A stretch of DNA of 5,666 nt from Campylobacteraceae bacterium (lineage in GTDB: Bacteria > Campylobacterota > Campylobacteria > Campylobacterales > Sulfurovaceae). The notes under the pieces were generated by a model, which saw only the letters and a program-made list of their open reading frames with translations, ran no database searches and was not told the origin of the DNA. The first letter of the stretch is position 1. Each line of letters opens with the position of its first letter. Location: NCBI GenBank assembly GCA_027031505.1, contig JALVQH010000136.1:1-5666 (forward strand). The letters are read 5' to 3'. The position numbers and the translations under genes are program-made. Shown here one piece after another: positions 1 to 5,508 of this stretch.

Positions 1-107
1 CCTTTTCTACTCCTCTTCGCTACACCATACACAGCAGGTTATGATATACCTAACACTTTAATAATGCTATGCTGAGAGTAGCCTTGCTTGTAGGTTTTCA
101 ACATCAT
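1..107 (-). pseudogene. Helix-turn-helix fragment of a probable transposase, interrupted by a stop codon
   Basis: Read on the minus strand from ATG at 107 (or 104), the frame gives a short peptide with the segment YKQGYSQHSIIKVLGIS, then a TAA at 41-39. The same frame continues open to the window edge with PAVYGVAKRSRK. Joined across the stop, this reads as one helix-turn-helix, and the TAA is one base from CAA (Gln), which would give ISQPAVYG. HTH segments like this occur in transposases (IS3-like OrfA or the C-terminus of REP-associated Y1 transposases), but the family cannot be fixed from about 34 residues. Stops lie directly upstream in this frame (TGA, TAA). An AGGAGG sits on the minus strand at 138-133, too far from the ATG codons to be a good ribosome binding site for them. 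The most likely reading is a decayed mobile-element remnant. Alternatives are a truncated element whose body lies left of the window, or chance. Confidence 0.4.
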
Positions 108-221
108 TATATTGGATTATCAATGTCGCCTCCTATGCTTCTTTTACCCTATCGTAGGTTTTATAAAGTTGTCACCTGACCACTATGCCCCGAAGTCAAG
201 ACGAGGTTAATGTTTCAGTAA
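108..221. other. Non-coding A+T-rich gap
   Basis: No supportable gene lies here. All minus-strand frames upstream of the HTH fragment are broken by stops. A 9-bp direct repeat (GTAGGTTTT at 90-98 and 154-162) and a weak inverted pair (CCCCG at 188-192 with CGAGG at 202-206) are visible, but neither carries a T-tract or other sign of a terminator. The base composition is clearly more A+T-rich than the genes to the right, which fits degraded or mobile DNA. Confidence 0.4.
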
Positions 222-719
222 TTACCCACCCCATCCGTGCATCTTTTTTGCGCTGACAACCTTCTGTGTTTCGTCGAGCTCAAAGGCACTGAAAGCGACG
301 AAAAAATTCTCTTCCAAAACGTTACGCCATGTTTCAATCTCTCCGGTATTTTCTGCAGAAAGGAGGATGAAGATGTTCGCAGCATTTTTCATCGCGCCGT
401 ATGCGGTTTTGATAAAATGCTCTTTGTTTTCAACCGACGCTTCGACAAACACAAAATCGTACAGTTTGGCCTGAAGGTTGTAGCGGGAGCGGCTGAGGGT
501 GATCGGGCGTATTTTTATCCCGTTTGCCGTGGCGTATTGTCGAGAGAGTGAATCTGCCTGTGTAGTGTCGAGGCAGAGGATCTGGTATTCGTAGTCACGG
601 GACAGGGCAAGGGATACCAGCTTGTCCGTTAGCGGTGTCGTGACCTCCATGAAGTGCATGATGTGCAACGCCGGATGGTCGGGGATGATCTGAATGAGTT
701 GGTCGAGTGCATTTGTCAT
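222..719 (-). CDS. Conserved hypothetical protein, possibly Rossmann/methyltransferase-like
   Basis: The gene encodes 165 residues from ATG at 719 to TAA at 224-222. I do not recognise a named family with certainty. The pattern is alternating alpha/beta: a hydrophobic strand and loop near residues 17-25, a strand ILCLDTT near 47-53, a strand YDFVFVEAS near 87-95, and a helix and strand ending NIFILLSAE near 115-123. The YDFVFVEAS segment followed by a helix and a hydrophobic strand resembles the later half of SAM-dependent methyltransferase folds. However, no glycine-rich SAM-binding loop is visible, so an enzymatic role is not supported. The C-terminus ends in SAKKMHGWGG (156-165), a distinctive motif that I associate by memory with epsilonproteobacterial hypothetical proteins. 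No Shine-Dalgarno sequence precedes the start, and a TATACT hexamer lies only 5 nt upstream, so the mRNA may be leaderless. It is transcribed divergently from the hydrolase gene. Confidence 0.8.
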   Translation of the reverse strand: MTNALDQLIQIIPDHPALHIMHFMEVTTPLTDKLVSLALSRDYEYQILCLDTTQADSLSRQYATANGIKIRPITLSRSRYNLQAKLYDFVFVEASVENKEHFIKTAYGAMKNAANIFILLSAENTGEIETWRNVLEENFFVAFSAFELDETQKVVSAKKMHGWGG

Positions 720-739
720 GCGATAGTATAGTGTATAAT
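713..739 (+). promoter_or_regulatory. Probable sigma-70 promoter of the hydrolase gene, overlapping a divergent promoter
   Basis: A perfect TATAAT lies at 734-739 on the plus strand. TTGTCA at 713-718 (5 of 6 to TTGACA) lies 15 bp upstream, a short spacer, so the -35 is weak support. Transcription would begin near 746, giving a leader of about 20 nt that contains the AAGGAAG site at 754-760. On the minus strand the same stretch contains TATACA (737-732) and TATACT (730-725), which could serve the divergent gene starting at 719. Confidence 0.5.
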
Positions 740-767
740 GCCAAAAAAGAAAAAAGGAAGCAGCCTT

Positions 768-1496
768 ATGTCACAAATTCTCAAAGCCTCTGTCCTCCAG
801 ATGGACAACCTTACTCCCTATCATCGCAACCTCGAGCGTCTATTGATGCACCTTGATGCGCTCAAGGATCAGGACATTGTACTTGCACCCGAAGTGAGTA
901 TGACCGATTATGACTATGATAACCTCGAGACGGCAGCAGCGTTTGGCGAAGAGGCAGAGCGAGTGCTCTGTGAGCGGACGGGGGATCAGATTGTGGGGTT
1001 GACACGGTTGACACGCCATGCCGATGGTCGCTATACCAACGATGCAGTGGTGATCCATGACCACCGAGTGGTGCATCGACAAAGCAAGCACAAGCTGTTC
1101 CTCCTCGGAGAGGAAGACAAGCATCTTGCAGCTGGATCGGCAGAGGGGATACGGCTGTTTGAGATTGGCGGAGTGCGGTACGGGGTGCTGATATGCTTTG
1201 AATTGCGGTTCAAGGGACTCTGGAAGCAGCTTGAGGGAGCCGATGTGATCCTCGTGCCGTCGCAGTGGGGGCTGCCGCGCAAACGGCATCTTGAGATCCT
1301 TGCTCCGGCCTTGGCAGTGATGAACCAGGCATATGTGCTTGTTGCCAACAGTGCCCGGGAAGATATGGCTCGCTCCAGCATGCTCTGTATGCCCGATGGT
1401 GAAGTAATGCTGGATGATGAAAACGAAATAATCTCCGGCAAAATCGATTTGCGGTTGCTCAGGACTATACGTCGCTATATTGTCATGAAGCAATAA
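768..1496 (+). CDS. Carbon-nitrogen hydrolase (nitrilase superfamily)
   Basis: The protein has 242 residues. The start at 768 is chosen because AAGGAAG (754-760) sits 7 nt before it. The in-frame ATG at 738 lies inside the TATAAT promoter element and has no ribosome binding site. The nitrilase catalytic triad is visible: Glu42 in LAPEVSMTDYDYD, Lys107 in QSKHKLFL, and Cys143 in VLICFELRF. The VPSQWG segment at 163-168 matches the strand after the nucleophile in this superfamily. These enzymes are cytoplasmic and cleave non-peptide C-N bonds in amides or carbamoyl compounds through a cysteine thioester. The substrate cannot be read from the sequence. At 242 residues it is at the short end of the superfamily, like small amidases (omega-amidase or Nit type) rather than true nitrilases. 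The gene is followed 51 nt later by pcm on the same strand and is probably co-transcribed with it. Confidence 0.9.
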   Translation: MSQILKASVLQMDNLTPYHRNLERLLMHLDALKDQDIVLAPEVSMTDYDYDNLETAAAFGEEAERVLCERTGDQIVGLTRLTRHADGRYTNDAVVIHDHRVVHRQSKHKLFLLGEEDKHLAAGSAEGIRLFEIGGVRYGVLICFELRFKGLWKQLEGADVILVPSQWGLPRKRHLEILAPALAVMNQAYVLVANSAREDMARSSMLCMPDGEVMLDDENEIISGKIDLRLLRTIRRYIVMKQ

Positions 1497-1547
1497 TCAA
1501 AAATGCGCTAAACTTCTGCCAAATTATGGATGGGATGGAGCGGCAGT

Positions 1548-2180
1548 ATGGTAACGCGCATGCATTTAAGCAAAATGGTCGAAGGGATCGATCGGCAATT
1601 TCCGCTGGAGCCTTATGTCAGGGAAGCATTCCTGGGCGTAGACCGGGAGGCTTTTGTTCCGGAAGGTTTCAGGCACATGGCTTACAAGCTTGATGCACTG
1701 CCAATGCAATTTGATCAATGGATTTCGTCACCGACAACCGTAGCCAAGATGACACAGCATCTGGAGCTCAAAGGGGTTGACAGCGTATTGGAGGTAGGAT
1801 GCGGCAGCGGCTATCAGGCAGCGATCCTCTCCCGGATTGTCCGTCGGGTTTTTACCATCGAGCGGATAGAGCCGCTGCTGCGTGAAGCCAAAGAGCGGTT
1901 TCGCCGGCTGGGAATGAACAACATCATCACCCGCTATGACGACGGCCAGAGAGGCTGGAAAGAGTATGCCCCATTTGAGCGAATTATCTTTTCTGCAACG
2001 GCAGACCGGGTGCCGGACGTTCTTTTTGAACAATTGGCTGACAATGGCATTCTGATCGCACCAATCAACGAGAATGGTTTGCAGATTATCACACGGTACT
2101 ACAAGCGGAAGAATCGTATTACTTCCGAGGCGATTGAGCCTTGTCTTTTTGTTCCTGTTCTCGATGGAACCAGACGCTGA
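1548..2180 (+). CDS. pcm: Protein-L-isoaspartate O-methyltransferase
   Basis: The enzyme transfers a methyl group from S-adenosylmethionine to L-isoaspartyl residues formed by deamidation of Asn or isomerisation of Asp, starting their repair. It is cytosolic. The start at 1548 gives 210 residues, the usual Pcm length, and GGAG at 1537-1540 lies 7 nt upstream. ATG at 1530 is in frame but has no ribosome binding site. Family signatures in order: VDREAFVPEGFRHMAYKLDA (31-50), ALPM (50-53), ISSP (59-62, usually ISQP), the SAM-binding motif I VLEVGCGSGYQ (80-90), the post-I acidic loop TIERIEP (103-109), DDGQRGW (131-137, usually GDG..GW), PFERIIFSATA (142-152), GILIAPI (167-173) and FVPVL (201-205). 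The Gln-to-Ser change in ISSP and the altered DDG motif are departures from the common enzymes, but the fold and cofactor site look intact. Confidence 0.92.
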   Translation: MVTRMHLSKMVEGIDRQFPLEPYVREAFLGVDREAFVPEGFRHMAYKLDALPMQFDQWISSPTTVAKMTQHLELKGVDSVLEVGCGSGYQAAILSRIVRRVFTIERIEPLLREAKERFRRLGMNNIITRYDDGQRGWKEYAPFERIIFSATADRVPDVLFEQLADNGILIAPINENGLQIITRYYKRKNRITSEAIEPCLFVPVLDGTRR

Positions 2181-2208
2181 AAGCGCTTCGCCGGTTTTAT
2201 CCACTTTA

Positions 2209-2217
2209 TGCTATGAT
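2209..2217 (+). promoter_or_regulatory. Possible extended -10 promoter for the HTH/coiled-coil gene
   Basis: TGC followed by TATGAT (5 of 6 to TATAAT) forms an extended -10 pattern in the 64-nt gap after pcm. The predicted transcription start is near 2224, about 20 nt before the ATG at 2245. No good -35 is present. Read-through from pcm is an equally good explanation for expression. Confidence 0.3.
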
Positions 2218-2244
2218 TGACGCATTACTTGACAAGGATGCGGA

Positions 2245-2949
2245 ATGGGGAATCTTATCAAGCCATCGGATTATGCCAGAAAAATGGGCATATCACGCCA
2301 GGCAGTGTATGCCAAAATCAAACGGGGAATATTGACATCCAGGAGTGTTGACGGGAAATTGTATATTGTACAGGGGGACGAAATGCCCCCGGAAGACCCA
2401 CCTGACAACTCCGAACCTCAAAGTGTCAATGCACATTCTCACCGTTCCCGGTTTGACAAAGGTTTCCGGGAATTGCTTGCGGCAAAAGATGAGACAATCG
2501 GTGTCCTGAAGGAGACCATTGTCGATTTGAAAGAAACCAACAAGATGATCACATCAACGCTTCGCAGTGAAGTGGATCTGCTGAAAGAGGCATTTTCGGA
2601 AATGAAGCTGCTCTATACGACGCAGATTGAGCACCTGCGGATTGAAGAACGGTCGCCGCAGAATCCATCAGAGGCAGAAAAGACCGACACGTTTCTGGAA
2701 GAGGAAGAAGGAGGCGAAACCCTGTTCCCCGAAGCGGAAGTAGTTGGTGACGAACTGGCCTGGATCGAACTGAGCGATCTTTTTGACGAACTGGGTATCC
2801 GCAAAAAGACAAGGCAGAACACGATCATCAAACGCCTCAAAAAACTCTACAAGAAAGGCGATAGTCGTATCGATATGTTTAACGGTGAGCTGGTCGTCCT
2901 CGCGGATGCCGACTACACCGGTCTCATAAAAAAGAAGCAGAAAAAATAA
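2245..2949 (+). CDS. Putative DNA-binding protein with helix-turn-helix and coiled coil, function unknown
   Basis: The protein has 234 residues; AAGGA at 2234-2238 lies 6 nt before the ATG. Residues 4-44 form a MerR/excisionase-like winged helix-turn-helix: KPSDYARKMGISRQAVYAKI followed by a GKLYIV wing. Residues 45-70 are a proline- and serine-rich linker. Residues 70-134 are heptad-like and charged, with a predicted coiled coil through LKETIVDLKE and LRSEVDLLKEAF. Residues 140-170 are very acidic (EEEEGGE). Residues 171-234 form a second compact region, from WIELSDLFDELGI to a basic stretch TRQNTIIKRLKKLYKKGD, a hairpin-like FNGELVVLAD, and a lysine-rich tail. This region could be another nucleic-acid-binding domain. 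The layout recalls DNA-binding/coiled-coil adaptor proteins such as RacA or KfrA, but there is no visible homology to them and the role is unknown. It lies between pcm and the iron-uptake genes, on the same strand as both. Confidence 0.85.
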   Translation: MGNLIKPSDYARKMGISRQAVYAKIKRGILTSRSVDGKLYIVQGDEMPPEDPPDNSEPQSVNAHSHRSRFDKGFRELLAAKDETIGVLKETIVDLKETNKMITSTLRSEVDLLKEAFSEMKLLYTTQIEHLRIEERSPQNPSEAEKTDTFLEEEEGGETLFPEAEVVGDELAWIELSDLFDELGIRKKTRQNTIIKRLKKLYKKGDSRIDMFNGELVVLADADYTGLIKKKQKK

Positions 2950-3003
2950 CCCCCGATAAATATCCTCAGATATGGTTAAGCCTTGAGCAAGGGAATGAAA
3001 GCT

Positions 3004-3044
3004 ATAGTTCCACTCATGATAACCATTATCATAAATGGAATTAT
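3004..3044. promoter_or_regulatory. Fur-box-like operator within a larger concentric inverted repeat
   Basis: The core ATGATAACCATTATCAT (3016-3032) is a perfect 7-bp inverted repeat with a 3-bp centre. It matches the 7-1-7 Fur model TGATAATnATTATCA (3017-3031) at all but one defined base (C3023 for T). Fur is the Fe(II)-dependent repressor of iron uptake genes. The core is flanked symmetrically by TTCCA (3008-3012) and TGGAA (3036-3040), and further out by ATA (3004-3006) and TAT (3042-3044). All arms share the centre at 3024, and 16 of 20 base pairs are complementary. The core ends 27 bp before the feoB ATG, as expected for an operator blocking transcription. A TATAGT hexamer (3003-3008) overlaps the left arm and a TATCAT (3027-3032) lies in the core. 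Either could be the -10, and I could not pair either with a convincing -35. Confidence 0.72.
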
Positions 3045-3059
3045 TATTGAGGAATCTGC

Positions 3060-5183
3060 ATGAAGAAGATAATGGTCGCTCTGGCCGGTCAGCCCAATGT
3101 GGGCAAAAGCTCTCTGGTCAATGCCGTCTCCAATGCTCGACTGAAAGTGGGAAACTTTTCCGGGGTCACGGTGGACAAAACCGAAGTGGAATTTGTATAT
3201 CGCGATTCCAGGCGGGATGCAGATTATGAGATTCACATTATTGATCTTCCCGGAGCCTATTCTCTGACCGAATATACGATCGAAGAGAAGGTGACCAAAC
3301 AGTTCCTTCGAAATGACGACTACGACATCATCGTTAATGTCGTCGATGCAACCAACCTCCAACGCAACCTGCTGTTGACCACCCAGCTCATGGAAACCGG
3401 CCGCAAGATGATCGTAGTGCTCAACATGATGGACGAAGCCGAGGAGGAGGGGATCGAAATCGATGCCGGGCAGCTTTCTCGTATCCTCGGTGTCCCGGTG
3501 ATCAAAGCCAGTGCAGCCAGAGGGGAGGGAGTCAATGCCCTCAAGGAAGCGATCGTCGATGTATACGAAAAGCCTCAGACAACGGCCAAAGTGATCTACA
3601 GCGATGCGATCGAGGAGGAGATCGCCCGGATTGTTGCTTTTTTTGAGGAAAAGCATTACCAAAGCCCCATTCCTTACCGACAGCTGGCCGTGCGCCTGCT
3701 ACAGGAAGATACTGACTGGTACAAGCAGATGCACGATGAGCCGATCTGGATCGAGCTCCTGCCTGTACTGCGCGAAGGGCTGGAGCACATTTACCTCCAC
3801 CACGACACCAAAGACCTCGATGCGATCTTTGCCGATGAGCATTTTGCGTTTGCCAAGGGCGCCAAGATGGAAGTGATGGCTCTGCACTCCATGCGCGCCA
3901 GAAACCCCACTCAGAAAATCGATAAACTGCTGATCAACAAATTCCTCGGGATCCCGCTGTTTCTTTTCTTCATGTGGGCGCTGTTTCAGCTGACTTTTAC
4001 ACTGGGAGCGGTGCCGATGGACTGGATCGATGCCGGCTTTAGCTGGCTCGGAGAGCAGGCACATGCCGTGCTGGGAGACGGGGTACTCGGACAGGTGGTA
4101 TCTGATGGCATCATCGCCGGGGTGGGTGCGGTGGTGATGTTTTTGCCAAACATTGTTATCCTTTTCCTTGGGATTGCCTTGCTCGAGACGACCGGATACA
4201 TGGCGCGGGTGGCATTCCTCCTCGACGGATTTTTTCACAAATTCGGTCTGCATGGCAAGAGCTTCATCCCGCTGGTCACCGGCTTTGGGTGTACGGTGCC
4301 GGCCTACATGGCGGCTCGGACGCTTAAAAATGAGCGCGAACGGCTCATCACCCTCTTTATCCTCGGCTTCATGAGCTGCGGGGCGCGGCTGCCGATCTAT
4401 GTGCTCTTTGCCGGCGCCTTCTTTGGACAGGAACACGCCGGGAATATTCTGTTCCTGATCTACATCAGTGGCGCGCTACTGGGGTTGGTGATGGCCAAAG
4501 CGCTCAAAACCTTTGTCTTCAAGGGGGAAGAGGAGCCTTTCGTCATGGAGATGCCCAGGTACCGTTGGCCCTCCTGGCGCCTCATCTGGCACACCGTCTA
4601 CGGACAGGCGCTCAGCTATCTCAAAAAGGCGGGAACCTTCATCCTTGCCGCGTCGATTCTCGTGTGGTTTGCCAGCAACTACCCCAAAAGTGAGACCGTT
4701 GCGGCGACCTATGCGGCCAAGATCGAACACGCCGTCACCTCCGAAGCGAAAGAGCGCCTCCGCAACGAAGCGATCTCGGCGCAGCTGGAGCAGAGTTATC
4801 TCGGACGGATCGGCAAGGCGACCGAGCCCTTTTTTGTGCCGCTGGGATTTGACTGGCGGATGAGCGTGGCGCTTGAGGCAGGACTGGCGGCCAAAGAGGT
4901 CGTCGTCTCGACGCTGGGGGTGCTGTATGCACAGGGGGAGAGTGCCGATGAAACAAACGGCGGGCTTATTGAGGCATTACGGAGCAGCATTCCGCTGCCG
5001 GCTGCGATTGCCTTCATTGTTTTTGTGATGATCTATCTGCCGTGTTTTGCCGCCTCAGCGGTCTTCACCCGGGAAGCGGGCGGCTGGAAATATCTGGTCT
5101 ATCTGTTTGCATTCACGACTTCTACGGCGTGGATGCTGAGTTTCGTCGCATACCATGTGACACGCATGATCACAGGAGGATAA
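3060..5183 (+). CDS. feoB: Ferrous iron transport protein B
   Basis: FeoB is the inner-membrane Fe(II) transporter with an N-terminal GTPase that gates uptake. This one is full length at 707 residues; GAGGAA (3049-3054) lies 5 nt before the ATG. G-domain motifs are all present: G1 GQPNVGKSS (10-18), switch I with NFSGVTVDKTE (32-42), G3 DLPG (62-65), G4 NMMD (122-125) and G5 SAARGEG (151-157). A helical GDI-like region follows (about 170-290). The membrane domain begins near 294 and has about eight hydrophobic segments, including GFGCTVPAYMAARTL (408-422) and GFMSCGARLPIYVLF (436-450). These two segments carry the conserved Cys411 and Cys440. A third conserved cysteine lies in YLPCFAA (Cys662), and GLAAKEVVVSTLGVLY (608-623) is also typical. 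Thr in GCTVPA (commonly Asn) and Gly in MSCGARLP (commonly Ser) mark a FeoB subtype rather than damage. It is preceded by a Fur-like operator, and feoA follows after 5 nt. Confidence 0.97.
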   Translation: MKKIMVALAGQPNVGKSSLVNAVSNARLKVGNFSGVTVDKTEVEFVYRDSRRDADYEIHIIDLPGAYSLTEYTIEEKVTKQFLRNDDYDIIVNVVDATNLQRNLLLTTQLMETGRKMIVVLNMMDEAEEEGIEIDAGQLSRILGVPVIKASAARGEGVNALKEAIVDVYEKPQTTAKVIYSDAIEEEIARIVAFFEEKHYQSPIPYRQLAVRLLQEDTDWYKQMHDEPIWIELLPVLREGLEHIYLHHDTKDLDAIFADEHFAFAKGAKMEVMALHSMRARNPTQKIDKLLINKFLGIPLFLFFMWALFQLTFTLGAVPMDWIDAGFSWLGEQAHAVLGDGVLGQVVSDGIIAGVGAVVMFLPNIVILFLGIALLETTGYMARVAFLLDGFFHKFGLHGKSFIPLVTGFGCTVPAYMAARTLKNERERLITLFILGFMSCGARLPIYVLFAGAFFGQEHAGNILFLIYISGALLGLVMAKALKTFVFKGEEEPFVMEMPRYRWPSWRLIWHTVYGQALSYLKKAGTFILAASILVWFASNYPKSETVAATYAAKIEHAVTSEAKERLRNEAISAQLEQSYLGRIGKATEPFFVPLGFDWRMSVALEAGLAAKEVVVSTLGVLYAQGESADETNGGLIEALRSSIPLPAAIAFIVFVMIYLPCFAASAVFTREAGGWKYLVYLFAFTTSTAWMLSFVAYHVTRMITGG

Positions 5184-5188
5184 GGGAG

Positions 5189-5413
5189 ATGGTATTGAGT
5201 GAATTGCACAAAGGCGATACGGCTGAGATCATCAGGCTCAACGCTGACAAAATGCTGCGTGACCGACTTGCATCGTTTGGAATCTTGCCGGGGGAGCATG
5301 TGGTGATCCGGGAGTGTTCTCTAGCTAGACAGACGATCGAGGTGGAAGTGGGCGCGACCGCCATCGCCCTGCGCAAGGATGAGGCAGACAAGATCGAGGT
5401 GAGTTCCGATTGA
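5189..5413 (+). CDS. feoA: Ferrous iron transport protein A (FeoA, SH3-like)
   Basis: FeoA is a small cytosolic SH3-like protein needed for FeoB activity, thought to contact FeoB at the membrane. It has 74 residues, the normal size. The ATG at 5189 is chosen because AGGAGGA (5174-5180), lying at the very end of feoB, sits 8 nt upstream; a second GGGAG directly abuts the ATG. The FeoA pattern is clear: LSELHKGDTAEIIRL (3-17), LRDRLASFGILPGEHVVI (23-40) with the family's R-L-x-x-x-G-I-x-P-G signature, then IEVEVGATAIALRKDEADKI (50-69). The gap to feoB is only 5 nt, so translation is likely coupled. The order feoB-feoA is the reverse of the common feoA-feoB. An upstream extension of the frame into feoB is possible (ATG at 5042) but would add residues unlike FeoA. 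Confidence 0.93.
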   Translation: MVLSELHKGDTAEIIRLNADKMLRDRLASFGILPGEHVVIRECSLARQTIEVEVGATAIALRKDEADKIEVSSD

Positions 5414-5508
5414 CAAACTCTAAATTAGTCGCCTGCGATATGAGTAGTTACGATGAAAGATTTGAAGCTTATGGAATGACATATTTTAACACAAGAAGGA
5501 AAATATGA
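5410..5508 (+). CDS. Possible small ORF (32 codons) overlapping feoA and the next gene
   Basis: Starting from TTG at 5410 there is a short frame of 32 codons ending at TGA 5506-5508. Its start overlaps the feoA stop as TTGA (5410-5413), and its stop overlaps the next start as ATGA (5505-5508); both are typical 4-nt junctions of translationally coupled bacterial genes. GAGGTGAG (5396-5403) in the end of feoA could be its ribosome binding site. The peptide contains SKLVACDMSSYDERF and ends TYFNTRRKI. A shorter start at ATG 5440 (22 codons) lacks a ribosome binding site. I recognise no family; it is not FeoC, which is about twice as long. It may be a real small protein, a leader for coupling, or chance. 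Confidence 0.3.
   Translation: MTNSKLVACDMSSYDERFEAYGMTYFNTRRKI

Noticed and set aside
90..162. 9-bp direct repeat GTAGGTTTT (90-98 and 154-162) as a target-site duplication or repeat array
   Set aside because: Only two copies exist, there is no mobile element between them, and a single 9-bp match in A+T-rich DNA of this size is not strong evidence.
188..206. CCCCG/CGAGG inverted pair as a terminator for the 165-residue gene
   Set aside because: The stem needs a G-T wobble, the loop is 9 nt, and no T-tract follows on the minus strand.
237..551. Plus-strand frame of 104 codons within the minus-strand gene
   Set aside because: It lies wholly opposite the better-supported 165-residue protein, has no ribosome binding site, and its translation looks random (no domain pattern).
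840..1493. Long minus-strand frame opposite the hydrolase
   Set aside because: It is antisense to a gene with an intact catalytic triad; its translation is rich in His, Cys and Gln, as expected of a shadow frame.
2175..2185. Hairpin CGCT-GAA-AGCG at the end of pcm as a terminator
   Set aside because: The stem is only 4 bp and is not followed directly by a T-tract, so it is too weak to call.
2141..2335. Plus-strand frame of 64 codons spanning the end of pcm and the start of the HTH gene
   Set aside because: It overlaps both genes in another frame and has no ribosome binding site; both neighbours have better starts and motifs.
2981..2992. Inverted repeat CCTTGAGCAAGG after the HTH gene as a terminator
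   Set aside because: It makes a 4-5 bp stem with no T-run on either strand; more likely chance in the promoter region.
3042..3047. TATTAT as the feoB -10 element
   Set aside because: It would place the transcription start at about the ribosome binding site, leaving too short a leader for GAGGAA to work; positions closer to the Fur core are more plausible.
2976..3662. Long minus-strand frame across the Fur region and the feoB start
   Set aside because: It runs antisense to the FeoB GTPase motifs and crosses the operator; the translation has no recognisable domain.
3699..4436. Minus-strand frame of 245 codons opposite feoB
   Set aside because: It is a shadow of the FeoB membrane domain; the product is rich in His, Pro, Glu and Lys and has no family pattern.
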